NCBI RefSeq assembly: GCF_900104705.1
Contig: NZ_LT629734.1
Location: 2,356,001-2,420,000, forward strand
From: Agrococcus carbonis
Lineage (GTDB): Bacteria; Actinomycetota; Actinomycetes; Actinomycetales; Microbacteriaceae
Direction: 5' to 3'
DNA: 64,000 bases
The notes beneath the pieces are model-generated. The model was not told the DNA's origin. It made no database searches and was given only the letters and a program-made list of their open reading frames with translations. Of the stretch, positions 57,129 through 64,000 are shown in pieces; position 1 is the first letter of the stretch, and every line of letters begins with the position of its first letter. A program made the position numbers and the translations under genes.

Positions 57129-58220
57129 ATGGAGACCGTGAAGATCCGCACACCGCAATCGCTGCTCCGGCTGCTGCCGCGCCTCGTCGGCCAGGTCGAC
57201 GCCCCCGCGCTCGTCGCGCTGCCCTTCTCCGGCGGCCGCTCGGGCATGCCCATGGTGCTCGATCTGCCCGCCCTGGGCAGCGGGCGCGACGACGCGAGCG
57301 ACGACCCGGGGGAGGAGGCGCTCCTCGACGCCGTCGTGCGCGCGATCGCGTCCGGCGGTCTCGGCGCCGACGCCGTCGTGCTCATCGCCTGCCTCGGCGC
57401 GCCGCTCGGCGGCCGAGCGCTGCCGCTGCAGCGCGAGCTGCTCGGCATCGCCGAGCGGCTCGACGCGCGCGGGGTCCGCGCCCTCGAGGTGCTCGCGCTC
57501 GCGCCCGATGCGTGGGGCGACTACGCGCGACCCGACGCGCCGCGCGGACCGCTCGCCGAGCTCGACCTCCTCGACGACCCCGCGCCCGGCGTCCCGGAGC
57601 CCGCGGCCGCCCCGGGCGTCCCGAGCGGCGACGGCGGCACCGCGGCGCGCGCCGTGCTCACGTGGCTCGCCTCCCTCGAACAGCACGACCTGGACGCCGT
57701 CGACGCCGACCCGGTCGGCGCGCTCGAGTTCGCCGTCTCGCTCGCCCACCGCCTCGGCGACGGCCCGAGCGGTCTCGGCGTCGACCCGGCGCGGGCGGCG
57801 GCGCTCGCGATCCTACTCGTCGAGAGCCCCGCCATCCGCGACCTCGCGATCGAGCTCGCGATCGACGGCGTCGACGCGGGGGTCGCGACGCTCGCCGCCG
57901 GCGCCTCGGGAGACGCGCAGGCAGGCGCGGCGGCTGCCGATCGGTTCCTCGGCACCGGCCCCGCGCCCGACCCCGATCGGCTGCTCGATCGGCTGCGCCG
58001 CTGGACCGCGATCGCCGAGGCGGCCCCGCTCGAGGCGCGTGCGCCGCTGCTCGTCATCGTCGGCTTCCTGCACTTCTTCGTCGGGCGAGGCCGCACGGCC
58101 GCCCGCTGCGCCGAGCTCGCGATGGCGCTCGACCCGCTGCTGACGATGGCGCCGCTGCTGCGCGACGTGGTCGACGCGAAGGGCGCACCCGACTGGGTGC
58201 TGCGCTCAGGAGACGCCTAG
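57129..58220 (+). CDS. DUF4192 family protein
   Basis: A 363-residue protein resembling DUF4192, an actinobacterial family: VKIRTPQSLLRLLPRLVGQ at the N-terminus, FLHFFVGRGRTAARCAELAMALDP near the C-terminus. The function is unknown. It is divergent from copB with 100 bases between them, which hold the copB CsoR box. Confidence 0.8.
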   Translation: METVKIRTPQSLLRLLPRLVGQVDAPALVALPFSGGRSGMPMVLDLPALGSGRDDASDDPGEEALLDAVVRAIASGGLGADAVVLIACLGAPLGGRALPLQRELLGIAERLDARGVRALEVLALAPDAWGDYARPDAPRGPLAELDLLDDPAPGVPEPAAAPGVPSGDGGTAARAVLTWLASLEQHDLDAVDADPVGALEFAVSLAHRLGDGPSGLGVDPARAAALAILLVESPAIRDLAIELAIDGVDAGVATLAAGASGDAQAGAAAADRFLGTGPAPDPDRLLDRLRRWTAIAEAAPLEARAPLLVIVGFLHFFVGRGRTAARCAELAMALDPLLTMAPLLRDVVDAKGAPDWVLRSGDA

Positions 58221-58252
58221 GCGGGCGAGGAGCGCGCCGATAGCGTCGCCGC

Positions 58253-59482
58253 ATGACGAGCGAGCACCGGCACGACGAGCACCGGCACGACGAGCACTGG
58301 CACGACGAGCACCGGCACGACGTCCTGATCATCGGCGGCGGCAACGGCGGCATCTCCGCAGCAGCGCATCTGCAGCGCCGCGGCTGCCGCGACGTGGGCC
58401 TCATCGATCCCGTCGACGAGCACGTCTACAAGCCGCTCCAGCACTACGTCGGCACGGGCATCGCGCGCGACGACGAGCTCTCGCGGCCGCAGGCCGACGT
58501 CATGCCCGAGGGCGTGCGCTGGTACCGCACGCGCGCCGTCGCGGTCGACCCGGAGGCGCGCGCCGTGCGGTGCGCCGACGGCACGGTCGTGCGCGGCGGC
58601 GACGTCGTGCTCGCGCCGGGCATGCGCATCGACTGGGATCGGTTGCCGGGCGCCGCCGCCGCGCTCGAGACCGGCGCCGCGGTCACGACGTTCGAGGCCG
58701 GCGTCCTCGAGCGCACGCGCGAGCGGCTCACCGCGTTCGGCGGCGGGCGCGCGATCTTCCAGGTCCACGCGCAGCCCGCCTCGGGGCTCGAGACGGCCTT
58801 CAAGCCGCTGCTGATCGCGACCGACCTGTGGCGCTCGACGGGTGTGCTCGAGCGCTCCGACGTCGTGCTCGTCCACGAGGCGGCGCGGCTGCATCGCGTC
58901 GACGCGATCGAGCGCGAGCTCCGGCGGCAGCTCGACCGGAGGGGCATCGAGGTGCGGCTCGGCACGCGCGTCGTCGCCGTCGACGGCGACCGGATCGAGA
59001 TCGAGGGCCCCGCGGGCGCGACCGTCGAGCGCGCCGACCTCATCCACCTGCACCCGCCCTATGCCGCGGCGGCCGTGGTCGCCGACTCCGGTCTCGACGC
59101 GCCGTCGACCGGCGGCTTCGCCGACGTCGACCCCGAGACCCTCCGCCACCGCACGCATCCGCGCATCTGGGGCATCGGCGACGCGGCTGCGCTCGGCGAC
59201 GCGCGCACGGGCGGAGCGCTGCGCCATCAGGTGCGCGTCCTCGTGCGCAACATCCGCCGCGCCCGGGCCGGGCAGCCGCTCGAGCGCTACGACGGCTACA
59301 CGGTCGCGCCGATCGCGACCGCGCGCCGCAGCCTGTCGTTCGGCGAGTACGACCGGAGCCTGCGCGTGCGGCGCTCGCTGCCCGTGCCCGACGAGATCCG
59401 CTCGCGCCTGGTGTGGCACCTGCTCGACCGCTACGCGCTGCCGCAGGTGTACTGGCACCGCATCCTGCGGGGCCGGATCTGA
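58253..59482 (+). CDS. SQR-like FAD oxidoreductase lacking the redox cysteines, with His/Asp-rich N-terminus
   Basis: A 409-residue flavoprotein aligned along its length with mitochondrial-type sulfide:quinone oxidoreductases: FAD site VLIIGGGNGGISAAAHL, VYKPLQHYVGTG, GIGDAAALGDARTGGA, YDGYTVAPIATA and the C-terminal WHRILRGRI. The two catalytic Cys of that family (in CAGAP and SCP segments) are replaced: the first region reads QPASGLETAFK (about 173) and the second TVAP (about 350). Ordinary sulfide oxidation is therefore unlikely. The N-terminus repeats HRHDEHRHDEHWHDEHRHD, from 15-base tandem DNA repeats, and may bind metal. TAGCGT (58241-58246) ends six bases before ATG 58253. Confidence 0.78.
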   Translation: MTSEHRHDEHRHDEHWHDEHRHDVLIIGGGNGGISAAAHLQRRGCRDVGLIDPVDEHVYKPLQHYVGTGIARDDELSRPQADVMPEGVRWYRTRAVAVDPEARAVRCADGTVVRGGDVVLAPGMRIDWDRLPGAAAALETGAAVTTFEAGVLERTRERLTAFGGGRAIFQVHAQPASGLETAFKPLLIATDLWRSTGVLERSDVVLVHEAARLHRVDAIERELRRQLDRRGIEVRLGTRVVAVDGDRIEIEGPAGATVERADLIHLHPPYAAAAVVADSGLDAPSTGGFADVDPETLRHRTHPRIWGIGDAAALGDARTGGALRHQVRVLVRNIRRARAGQPLERYDGYTVAPIATARRSLSFGEYDRSLRVRRSLPVPDEIRSRLVWHLLDRYALPQVYWHRILRGRI

Positions 59483-59537
59483 GCCGCGAGCGTGCGCCTG
59501 TGCATGCCGTCCGGCCGCGACGTGGGAGACTGATCCG

Positions 59538-60380
59538 GTGACCCACATCGGAGCGGCGACAGGCGAGCACGCCACCCAGGGCCCTGAGGGGCGGCGGTTC
59601 GCCGTGCGCTGGGCAGGCCTGACCGACACCGGCCTGCGCCGCCAGCACAACGAGGACTCCCTCGTCACGCTGCCGCCGATCTTCGCGGTGGCCGACGGCA
59701 TGGGCGGCCACTCGCACGGCGATCTCGCGAGCAAGGCCGTCGCCGACGAGTTCGGCGGACTCGGCGGCCTCGAGACGGTCGAGCCGATCGACGTCGTCGA
59801 CGCGCTGCGTCGCGCGACCGACGTCATCGAGCGCTTGGGCGACGGCGAGGGGGCCGCCGGCACCACCGTCACCGGCTGCGCCTTCGCGGTGCACGACGGC
59901 GCGCCGCACTTCGCGGTCTTCAACGTCGGCGACTCGCGCACCTACGCGATGCTCGGCGAGCGCCTCACGCGCATCACCGTCGACCACTCGGTCGTGCAGG
60001 AGCTCATCGACGCGGGCCTGCTCACCGAGGAGGAGGCCGAGACCCATCCCGAGGCCAACGTCGTCACGCGCGGCGTGGGCGCCGGCATCGACCCCGTGCC
60101 CGACTACTTCCTGCTGCCGATCATGCCCCAGCTGCGGCTGCTCGTGTGCTCCGACGGCCTCACCAAGGAGGTGCCCGACATCGAGATCGAGCGCATCCTG
60201 TGGGAGCACGAGGAGCCGGCCGCGGCAGCCGACGCGCTCGTCGCCGCAGCGCTCGACCACGGCGGTCGCGACAACGTGACCGTCATCGTCGTCGACGTCA
60301 CGAAGGCACCCTCGGTCGACGACGTCGACCGCACGGTGCCGCGGACGACGCTGCGCGACGAGGAGACCAGGCGCAGCTGA
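59538..60380 (+). CDS. PP2C-family Ser/Thr phosphatase
   Basis: A 280-residue cytosolic phosphatase. Metal-binding PP2C motifs are complete: RRQHNEDSL, VADGMGGHSHGD, FNVGDSRTY, LVCSDGLTKEV and GGRDNVTVIVVD. It should reverse the action of the kinase encoded next. GTG 59538 is six bases after GAGACT (59526-59531). Its stop shares a base with the kinase start (TGATG). Confidence 0.93.
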   Translation: MTHIGAATGEHATQGPEGRRFAVRWAGLTDTGLRRQHNEDSLVTLPPIFAVADGMGGHSHGDLASKAVADEFGGLGGLETVEPIDVVDALRRATDVIERLGDGEGAAGTTVTGCAFAVHDGAPHFAVFNVGDSRTYAMLGERLTRITVDHSVVQELIDAGLLTEEEAETHPEANVVTRGVGAGIDPVPDYFLLPIMPQLRLLVCSDGLTKEVPDIEIERILWEHEEPAAAADALVAAALDHGGRDNVTVIVVDVTKAPSVDDVDRTVPRTTLRDEETRRS

Positions 60381-61744
60381 TGGCCAGGCGGCTCCCCTCC
60401 GCGCCGCCGGTCCTGCCCGGCTACTCGCACCTCCACGTGCTCGGCACGGGCGGGTACGCCGATGTCTTCCTCTACGAGCAGGCGCTGCCGCGCCGGCCGG
60501 TCGCCGTGAAGGTGCTGCTCGCCGAGCTCGTCGACGAGGAGGTGCGGCGCTCCTTCCGCACCGAGGTCAACCTCATGGGGCGCCTCTCGTCGCATCCGGG
60601 CATCCTCACCGTCTACGGCGCGAGCGTCGCGAGCGACGGCCGCCCGTACCTCGTGATGGAGCTCGCGAACCCCGAGCTCGGCGAGCGCTTCCGCACCGAG
60701 CCGCTCGCGCCCGAGGCGGCGCTGCGGGTCGCCATCCGCGTCGGCGCGGCGATCGAGACGGCGCACCGGTCCGGCGTGCTGCATCGCGACATCAAGCCCG
60801 CCAACATCCTCACGACGGCGTTCGGCCACCCGGTCCTCAGCGACTTCGGCATCGCCGGGCTGCAGCACGACGCGACCGAGGCCGCGGGCGTCTCGGTCCC
60901 GTGGGCCGCGCCCGAGGTGCTGCGCGGCGAGACCGGCGGCACCGTCGCGACGGAGGTGTGGTCGCTCGGCGCGACGATCTTCTCGCTCATCGCCGGGCGC
61001 AGCCCCGCCGAGCAGCCCGGCCGGTCGAACGACCACGAGGCCCTCAGCGCCCGCATCACCGCGCACGAGCTGCTGCCGTCGCGCGCGATCCCGCAGCCGC
61101 TGCGCCGCGTGCTCGACAAGGCGCTCGCCGCGAAGCCCGCCGACCGCTACGAGAGCGTCCAGGCGATGCTCGTCGACCTGCAGGAGGTGCAGCGCGAGCT
61201 CGGCTTCGACGTCACGCCCATCGAGGTCGAGATCGACGCGTGGGCGGCCGAGCCCGTCGCCGAGCCGGAGTCGGACCCCAAGGACGAGGCGGATGCGCTG
61301 CGGCTGCGCCAGCGCCGCTCGCGTCGCGCTCCCGGCATCACGGGCAGCCGCGTCGACATCTCCACCTCGACCGGCCGCCGGCAGCCGCAGCAGCCCAAGC
61401 GCTTCGCGATCGGCCTCGGCATCGGGGTGGCGAGCATCGTCGTGCTCGGCATCGTCGCGGTCGCGGCCATGGCGCTCTCGAGCGTCTCGCAGCAGATCCC
61501 GGTCGTCTCGGAGATCGCCGTGACCCCCGAGTCCGGCCGGGTGGCGTTCAGCTGGCCCGACCCCGGCCTCGTCGCGACCGACACGTACCACGTGCGCACG
61601 AGCACGGGTGATGCGCTCATCCAGGGCGGTCGCGAGTTCACGATGACCGGCGACGCAGGCGAGCAGCTGTGCATCACCGTCGCCGTCAACCGCGACGGGT
61701 CGACGGGTGATCCCACGGAGGCCTGCGGGGAGCCGCTGCCGTGA
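60380..61744 (+). CDS. Transmembrane Ser/Thr protein kinase
   Basis: A 454-residue kinase. The N-terminal catalytic domain has LGTGGYADVFLYEQ, VAVKVLLAEL, HRDIKPANILTT and DFGIAG. A basic juxtamembrane stretch leads to one membrane helix (about 345-368, IGLGIGVASIVVLGIVAVA) and a small extracellular fibronectin-like domain (PESGRVAFSWPDPG). It overlaps the PP2C gene by one base and the surface protein gene by four bases, so the three are one operon and the surface protein is a possible partner or substrate. Confidence 0.93.
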   Translation: MARRLPSAPPVLPGYSHLHVLGTGGYADVFLYEQALPRRPVAVKVLLAELVDEEVRRSFRTEVNLMGRLSSHPGILTVYGASVASDGRPYLVMELANPELGERFRTEPLAPEAALRVAIRVGAAIETAHRSGVLHRDIKPANILTTAFGHPVLSDFGIAGLQHDATEAAGVSVPWAAPEVLRGETGGTVATEVWSLGATIFSLIAGRSPAEQPGRSNDHEALSARITAHELLPSRAIPQPLRRVLDKALAAKPADRYESVQAMLVDLQEVQRELGFDVTPIEVEIDAWAAEPVAEPESDPKDEADALRLRQRRSRRAPGITGSRVDISTSTGRRQPQQPKRFAIGLGIGVASIVVLGIVAVAAMALSSVSQQIPVVSEIAVTPESGRVAFSWPDPGLVATDTYHVRTSTGDALIQGGREFTMTGDAGEQLCITVAVNRDGSTGDPTEACGEPLP

Positions 61745-64000
61745 AGCGGCGCGTCGCGGGCGGCGCGCTCGGCTCGCTCCTCGTGGCCGGCGTGGTCGCC
61801 GGCGCCGTCCTGAGCCCCGGCTACGCGGCCGTCGAGCCGAGCCTCGACGGCTCGAGCGTGTGGATCGCCAACAGCGGCGGCGGCGTCATCGGGCTCGCGA
61901 ACACCGCCAACAGCACGATCGAGCGCATCGTCAGGGTGGGCTCGGCCGACGAGGCGCACCAGGCCGCGAGCGGCACGGTCATCGTCGACCGTGACGCGTC
62001 CACCGTGCGCGTCGTGCTCGAGGACGCCGCGCAAGCCGGGCCCGCGGTGCCGATCGAGGCAGGCGCCGAGGTCGGCGTGCGGGGCGACCGCATCGTCATC
62101 ACGTCGCCCGCGACGGGCGACGTCTGGCGCACGAGCACGGGCGCGCTCGCGGAGGGCGCCGTGCTCGACGACCCGGTCGTCGCGCTGGGGCGCGGCGGCG
62201 TCGCGGTGCTCACCGACGACGCCCTGCTCGCCGCCTCGCCCGGCCTCGGCCGCGTGCTGCGGGTCGACGCGGCCGGTGAGATCGTCTCGAGCGACCGCGC
62301 GCCCGTGTCGCCCTCGGCGCCCGAGCTGCAGCTCACCGCGCTCGGCGAGGAGTGGGTGCTCTACGACCGCGGCTCCGGCGTGCTCTCGACCGCGTCGTGG
62401 CAGACGCCGCTCGACGATGCGGGCGTGCAGCTGCAGGAGCCCGGGCCTGCCTCGGCGTCGGTCGTGTACGGCACGGACGACGCGCTCGTGCGGCAGCAGC
62501 TCGGCATCCCCGGGGCGAGCGTGCTCGCCTCTGGCACGGGCGGGGACGCCGCGCGGCCCGTCATCACCGACGACTGCGTCTTCGCCGCGTGGGACGGCGG
62601 CACCGCGTGGCGCGCGTGCGACGGCGCCGAGCCGGTCGTGCTGCAGCTCGAGGGCATCGCGGGCGACGCGAGCCTGCGCATCCTGCAGCGCGGCAGCGCG
62701 ACCGCGGCCGTCGACCCCGGCTCGGGCGACGCGTGGGCGATCGACCGCGACGGCAGCCGCATCACCGGCTGGCAGCTCGACACCGATGAGCCGCAGCCCC
62801 AGACGCCGTCCGAAGGCGAGACCGTCGAGGAGACGGTCGAGGCGGCACCCGCGGCGCCGGTCGCCGAGGACGACGAGCTCGGCGCGCGCGCGGGCGGCGT
62901 GACGGTGCTGCCGGTGCTGCTCAACGACAGCGACGCCAACGGCGACCCCATCGTCATCACGGAGGCCGAGGCCGACCGGGACGACGCGTCCGTGAGCATC
63001 ACGCCGGACGGCCGCGGCATCCGGCTCGAGGCGCCCGAGAGCGGCACGACGCGCGTCACGTACGGGATCTCGGACGGCACCGCGGGCGATTCCGCCGTCG
63101 CGACGGTCACGATCCGGGCGGGCAACGAGCCGCCGCAGCTCGTGCGGCCGCAGCAGGCGACGCTCGAGGCGGGAGGCTCGCTCGTGCTCGACGCGCTCGA
63201 CGGCTGGGTCGACCCCGACGGCGACGCGCTCGCGGTCGTCGCGGCGGAGGCGGAGGCGCCCGATCGCGTCACCGTGCGCTCGGACGGCCGGCTCGAGTTC
63301 CGCGACGGCCGGGCGGGCGCGCAGCGCGAGGTGCGCGTGACGGTCACCGACGGGCAGTCGACCGCGACCGAACCGATCGCGCTCACCGTGCACGCGGGCA
63401 CCGTGCCGATCGAGGCGCAGCCCGTCACGGCCGTCACGCGCGTCGGCCAGCAGCTCGATCTCGAGCCGCTGCTCGCCGCTCGCGGGGGCTCCGGCACGCT
63501 GAGCCTGCACAACGTGGTCGCGAGCGGGCTCCCGGTCTCGCCCGACATCGCCGAGGGCACCATCCGCGTCAGCCCCACCGAGCCCGGCATCCTGCGGTTC
63601 ACGTACGTCGTCACCGACGGCGCGACGACGATGGAAGGGCCGATCGTCGTGCGCGTGCTCGAGGGCGTCGACGCCTCCTCCGCGCCCGTGACGCTGCCCA
63701 CGCGCGTCGCGGCGCCGCCCATCAGCTCGATCGAGCTCGACGTCGACGAGCTCGCGCACGACCCGTCGGGCGGCGTCGTCGCGCTGACCGAGGCCGCGGC
63801 GGCGGGCGACGGCGTGCGCGCCGAGGTGATCGACGCCGAGCGGCTGCGCCTCACGCTCACCGGCGGCCTCGTCGGCGAGACGGCGGTCGACTACACCGTG
63901 ACGAACGGCATCACGAGCGCGAGCGGCGTGCTGCGCGTCTCGGAGTCCGTCGCCGCCTCGGTGCAGCCGCCCATCGCGCGCGACGACACCGTCTCGGTGC
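61741..64000 (+). CDS. Large secreted Ig-like/cadherin-like surface protein, 3'-truncated by the window edge
   Basis: The frame from GTG 61741 stays open to base 64000 (753 codons), so the gene is incomplete. An N-terminal signal peptide (GALGSLLVAGVVAGAVLSPGYA) is followed by a propeller-like region of about 330 residues, an acidic hinge (SEGETVEETVEA) and then repeated Ig/cadherin-like domains with Ca-site motifs such as LLNDSDANGDPI and WVDPDGDALAV. It should be exported and surface-bound. The GTG overlaps the kinase stop by four bases, so it belongs to the phosphatase-kinase operon. Confidence 0.85.
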   Translation, partial: MKRRVAGGALGSLLVAGVVAGAVLSPGYAAVEPSLDGSSVWIANSGGGVIGLANTANSTIERIVRVGSADEAHQAASGTVIVDRDASTVRVVLEDAAQAGPAVPIEAGAEVGVRGDRIVITSPATGDVWRTSTGALAEGAVLDDPVVALGRGGVAVLTDDALLAASPGLGRVLRVDAAGEIVSSDRAPVSPSAPELQLTALGEEWVLYDRGSGVLSTASWQTPLDDAGVQLQEPGPASASVVYGTDDALVRQQLGIPGASVLASGTGGDAARPVITDDCVFAAWDGGTAWRACDGAEPVVLQLEGIAGDASLRILQRGSATAAVDPGSGDAWAIDRDGSRITGWQLDTDEPQPQTPSEGETVEETVEAAPAAPVAEDDELGARAGGVTVLPVLLNDSDANGDPIVITEAEADRDDASVSITPDGRGIRLEAPESGTTRVTYGISDGTAGDSAVATVTIRAGNEPPQLVRPQQATLEAGGSLVLDALDGWVDPDGDALAVVAAEAEAPDRVTVRSDGRLEFRDGRAGAQREVRVTVTDGQSTATEPIALTVHAGTVPIEAQPVTAVTRVGQQLDLEPLLAARGGSGTLSLHNVVASGLPVSPDIAEGTIRVSPTEPGILRFTYVVTDGATTMEGPIVVRVLEGVDASSAPVTLPTRVAAPPISSIELDVDELAHDPSGGVVALTEAAAAGDGVRAEVIDAERLRLTLTGGLVGETAVDYTVTNGITSASGVLRVSESVAASVQPPIARDDTVSV

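Overview
The window is about 73% G+C, uses almost only G/C-ending codons and has many GTG starts. Its gene content points to an actinobacterium of the Microbacteriaceae type (Agrococcus or Microbacterium-like): GTP-dependent PEP carboxykinase beside a RamB-like regulator, the argS-lysA-hom-thrC-thrB-rho-prfA block, prmC/tsaC/wecA leading into the ATP synthase operon, and a PP2C/Ser-Thr kinase/Ig-like surface protein cluster. The genus is an inference. No rRNA, CRISPR, insertion sequence, integrase or prophage gene was seen.

Layout. 1-6.4 kb: end of a nuclease gene, pckG and a divergent RamB-like regulator sharing a putative operator, a catalytically degenerate ArsC-like protein and an acyltransferase. 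6.4-10.2 kb: copper module (copA, a CopZ-like chaperone, csoR) with two identical-form CsoR boxes; a third box and a CopB-type ATPase lie at 54.7-57.1 kb, probably one regulon. 10.3-12 kb: DUF1918 protein, tRNA-Arg(CCG), prepilin peptidase and TetR. 12.3-19.6 kb: a translationally coupled Tad/Flp pilus operon with lower G+C and rarer codons than its surroundings. 19.6-23.7 kb: transglutaminase, lipoprotein, argS, and an mpg glycosylase gene whose frame contains two copies of a dispersed repeat. 23.8-32.1 kb: aspartate-family amino acid genes, then rho and prfA. 32.1-38.5 kb: accessory genes between prfA and prmC, including a guanidine-III riboswitch with a paired SMR (Gdx-type) exporter, OsmC, and cysK-cysE. 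38.6-49.6 kb: prmC, tsaC, wecA, atpI-like gene, atpBEFHAGDC, yaaA. 49.7-58.2 kb: recQ with a single-base frameshift, a TfoX-N protein, aldo/keto reductase, gamma-glutamyltransferase family protein, copB, DUF4192 protein. 58.2-64 kb: an SQR-like flavoprotein lacking its redox cysteines, PP2C phosphatase, Ser/Thr kinase and the start of a large Ig-like surface protein that runs off the window.

Three sequence-wide patterns stand out. (1) A dispersed hairpin repeat family (GTCTCGTGAC.../GTCTCGATACG... types) lies at seven 3' gene ends, suggesting a mobile terminator-like element. (2) About twenty genes have a TANNNT-like hexamer ending 6-8 bases before the start codon, the expected layout of leaderless mRNAs; at the copper genes the CsoR box overlaps this hexamer. 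(3) The heptamer GGATGCG/CGCATCC recurs far more often than the codon preferences suggest.

All calls come from reading the sequence and translated frames by eye; no database search or folding program was run.
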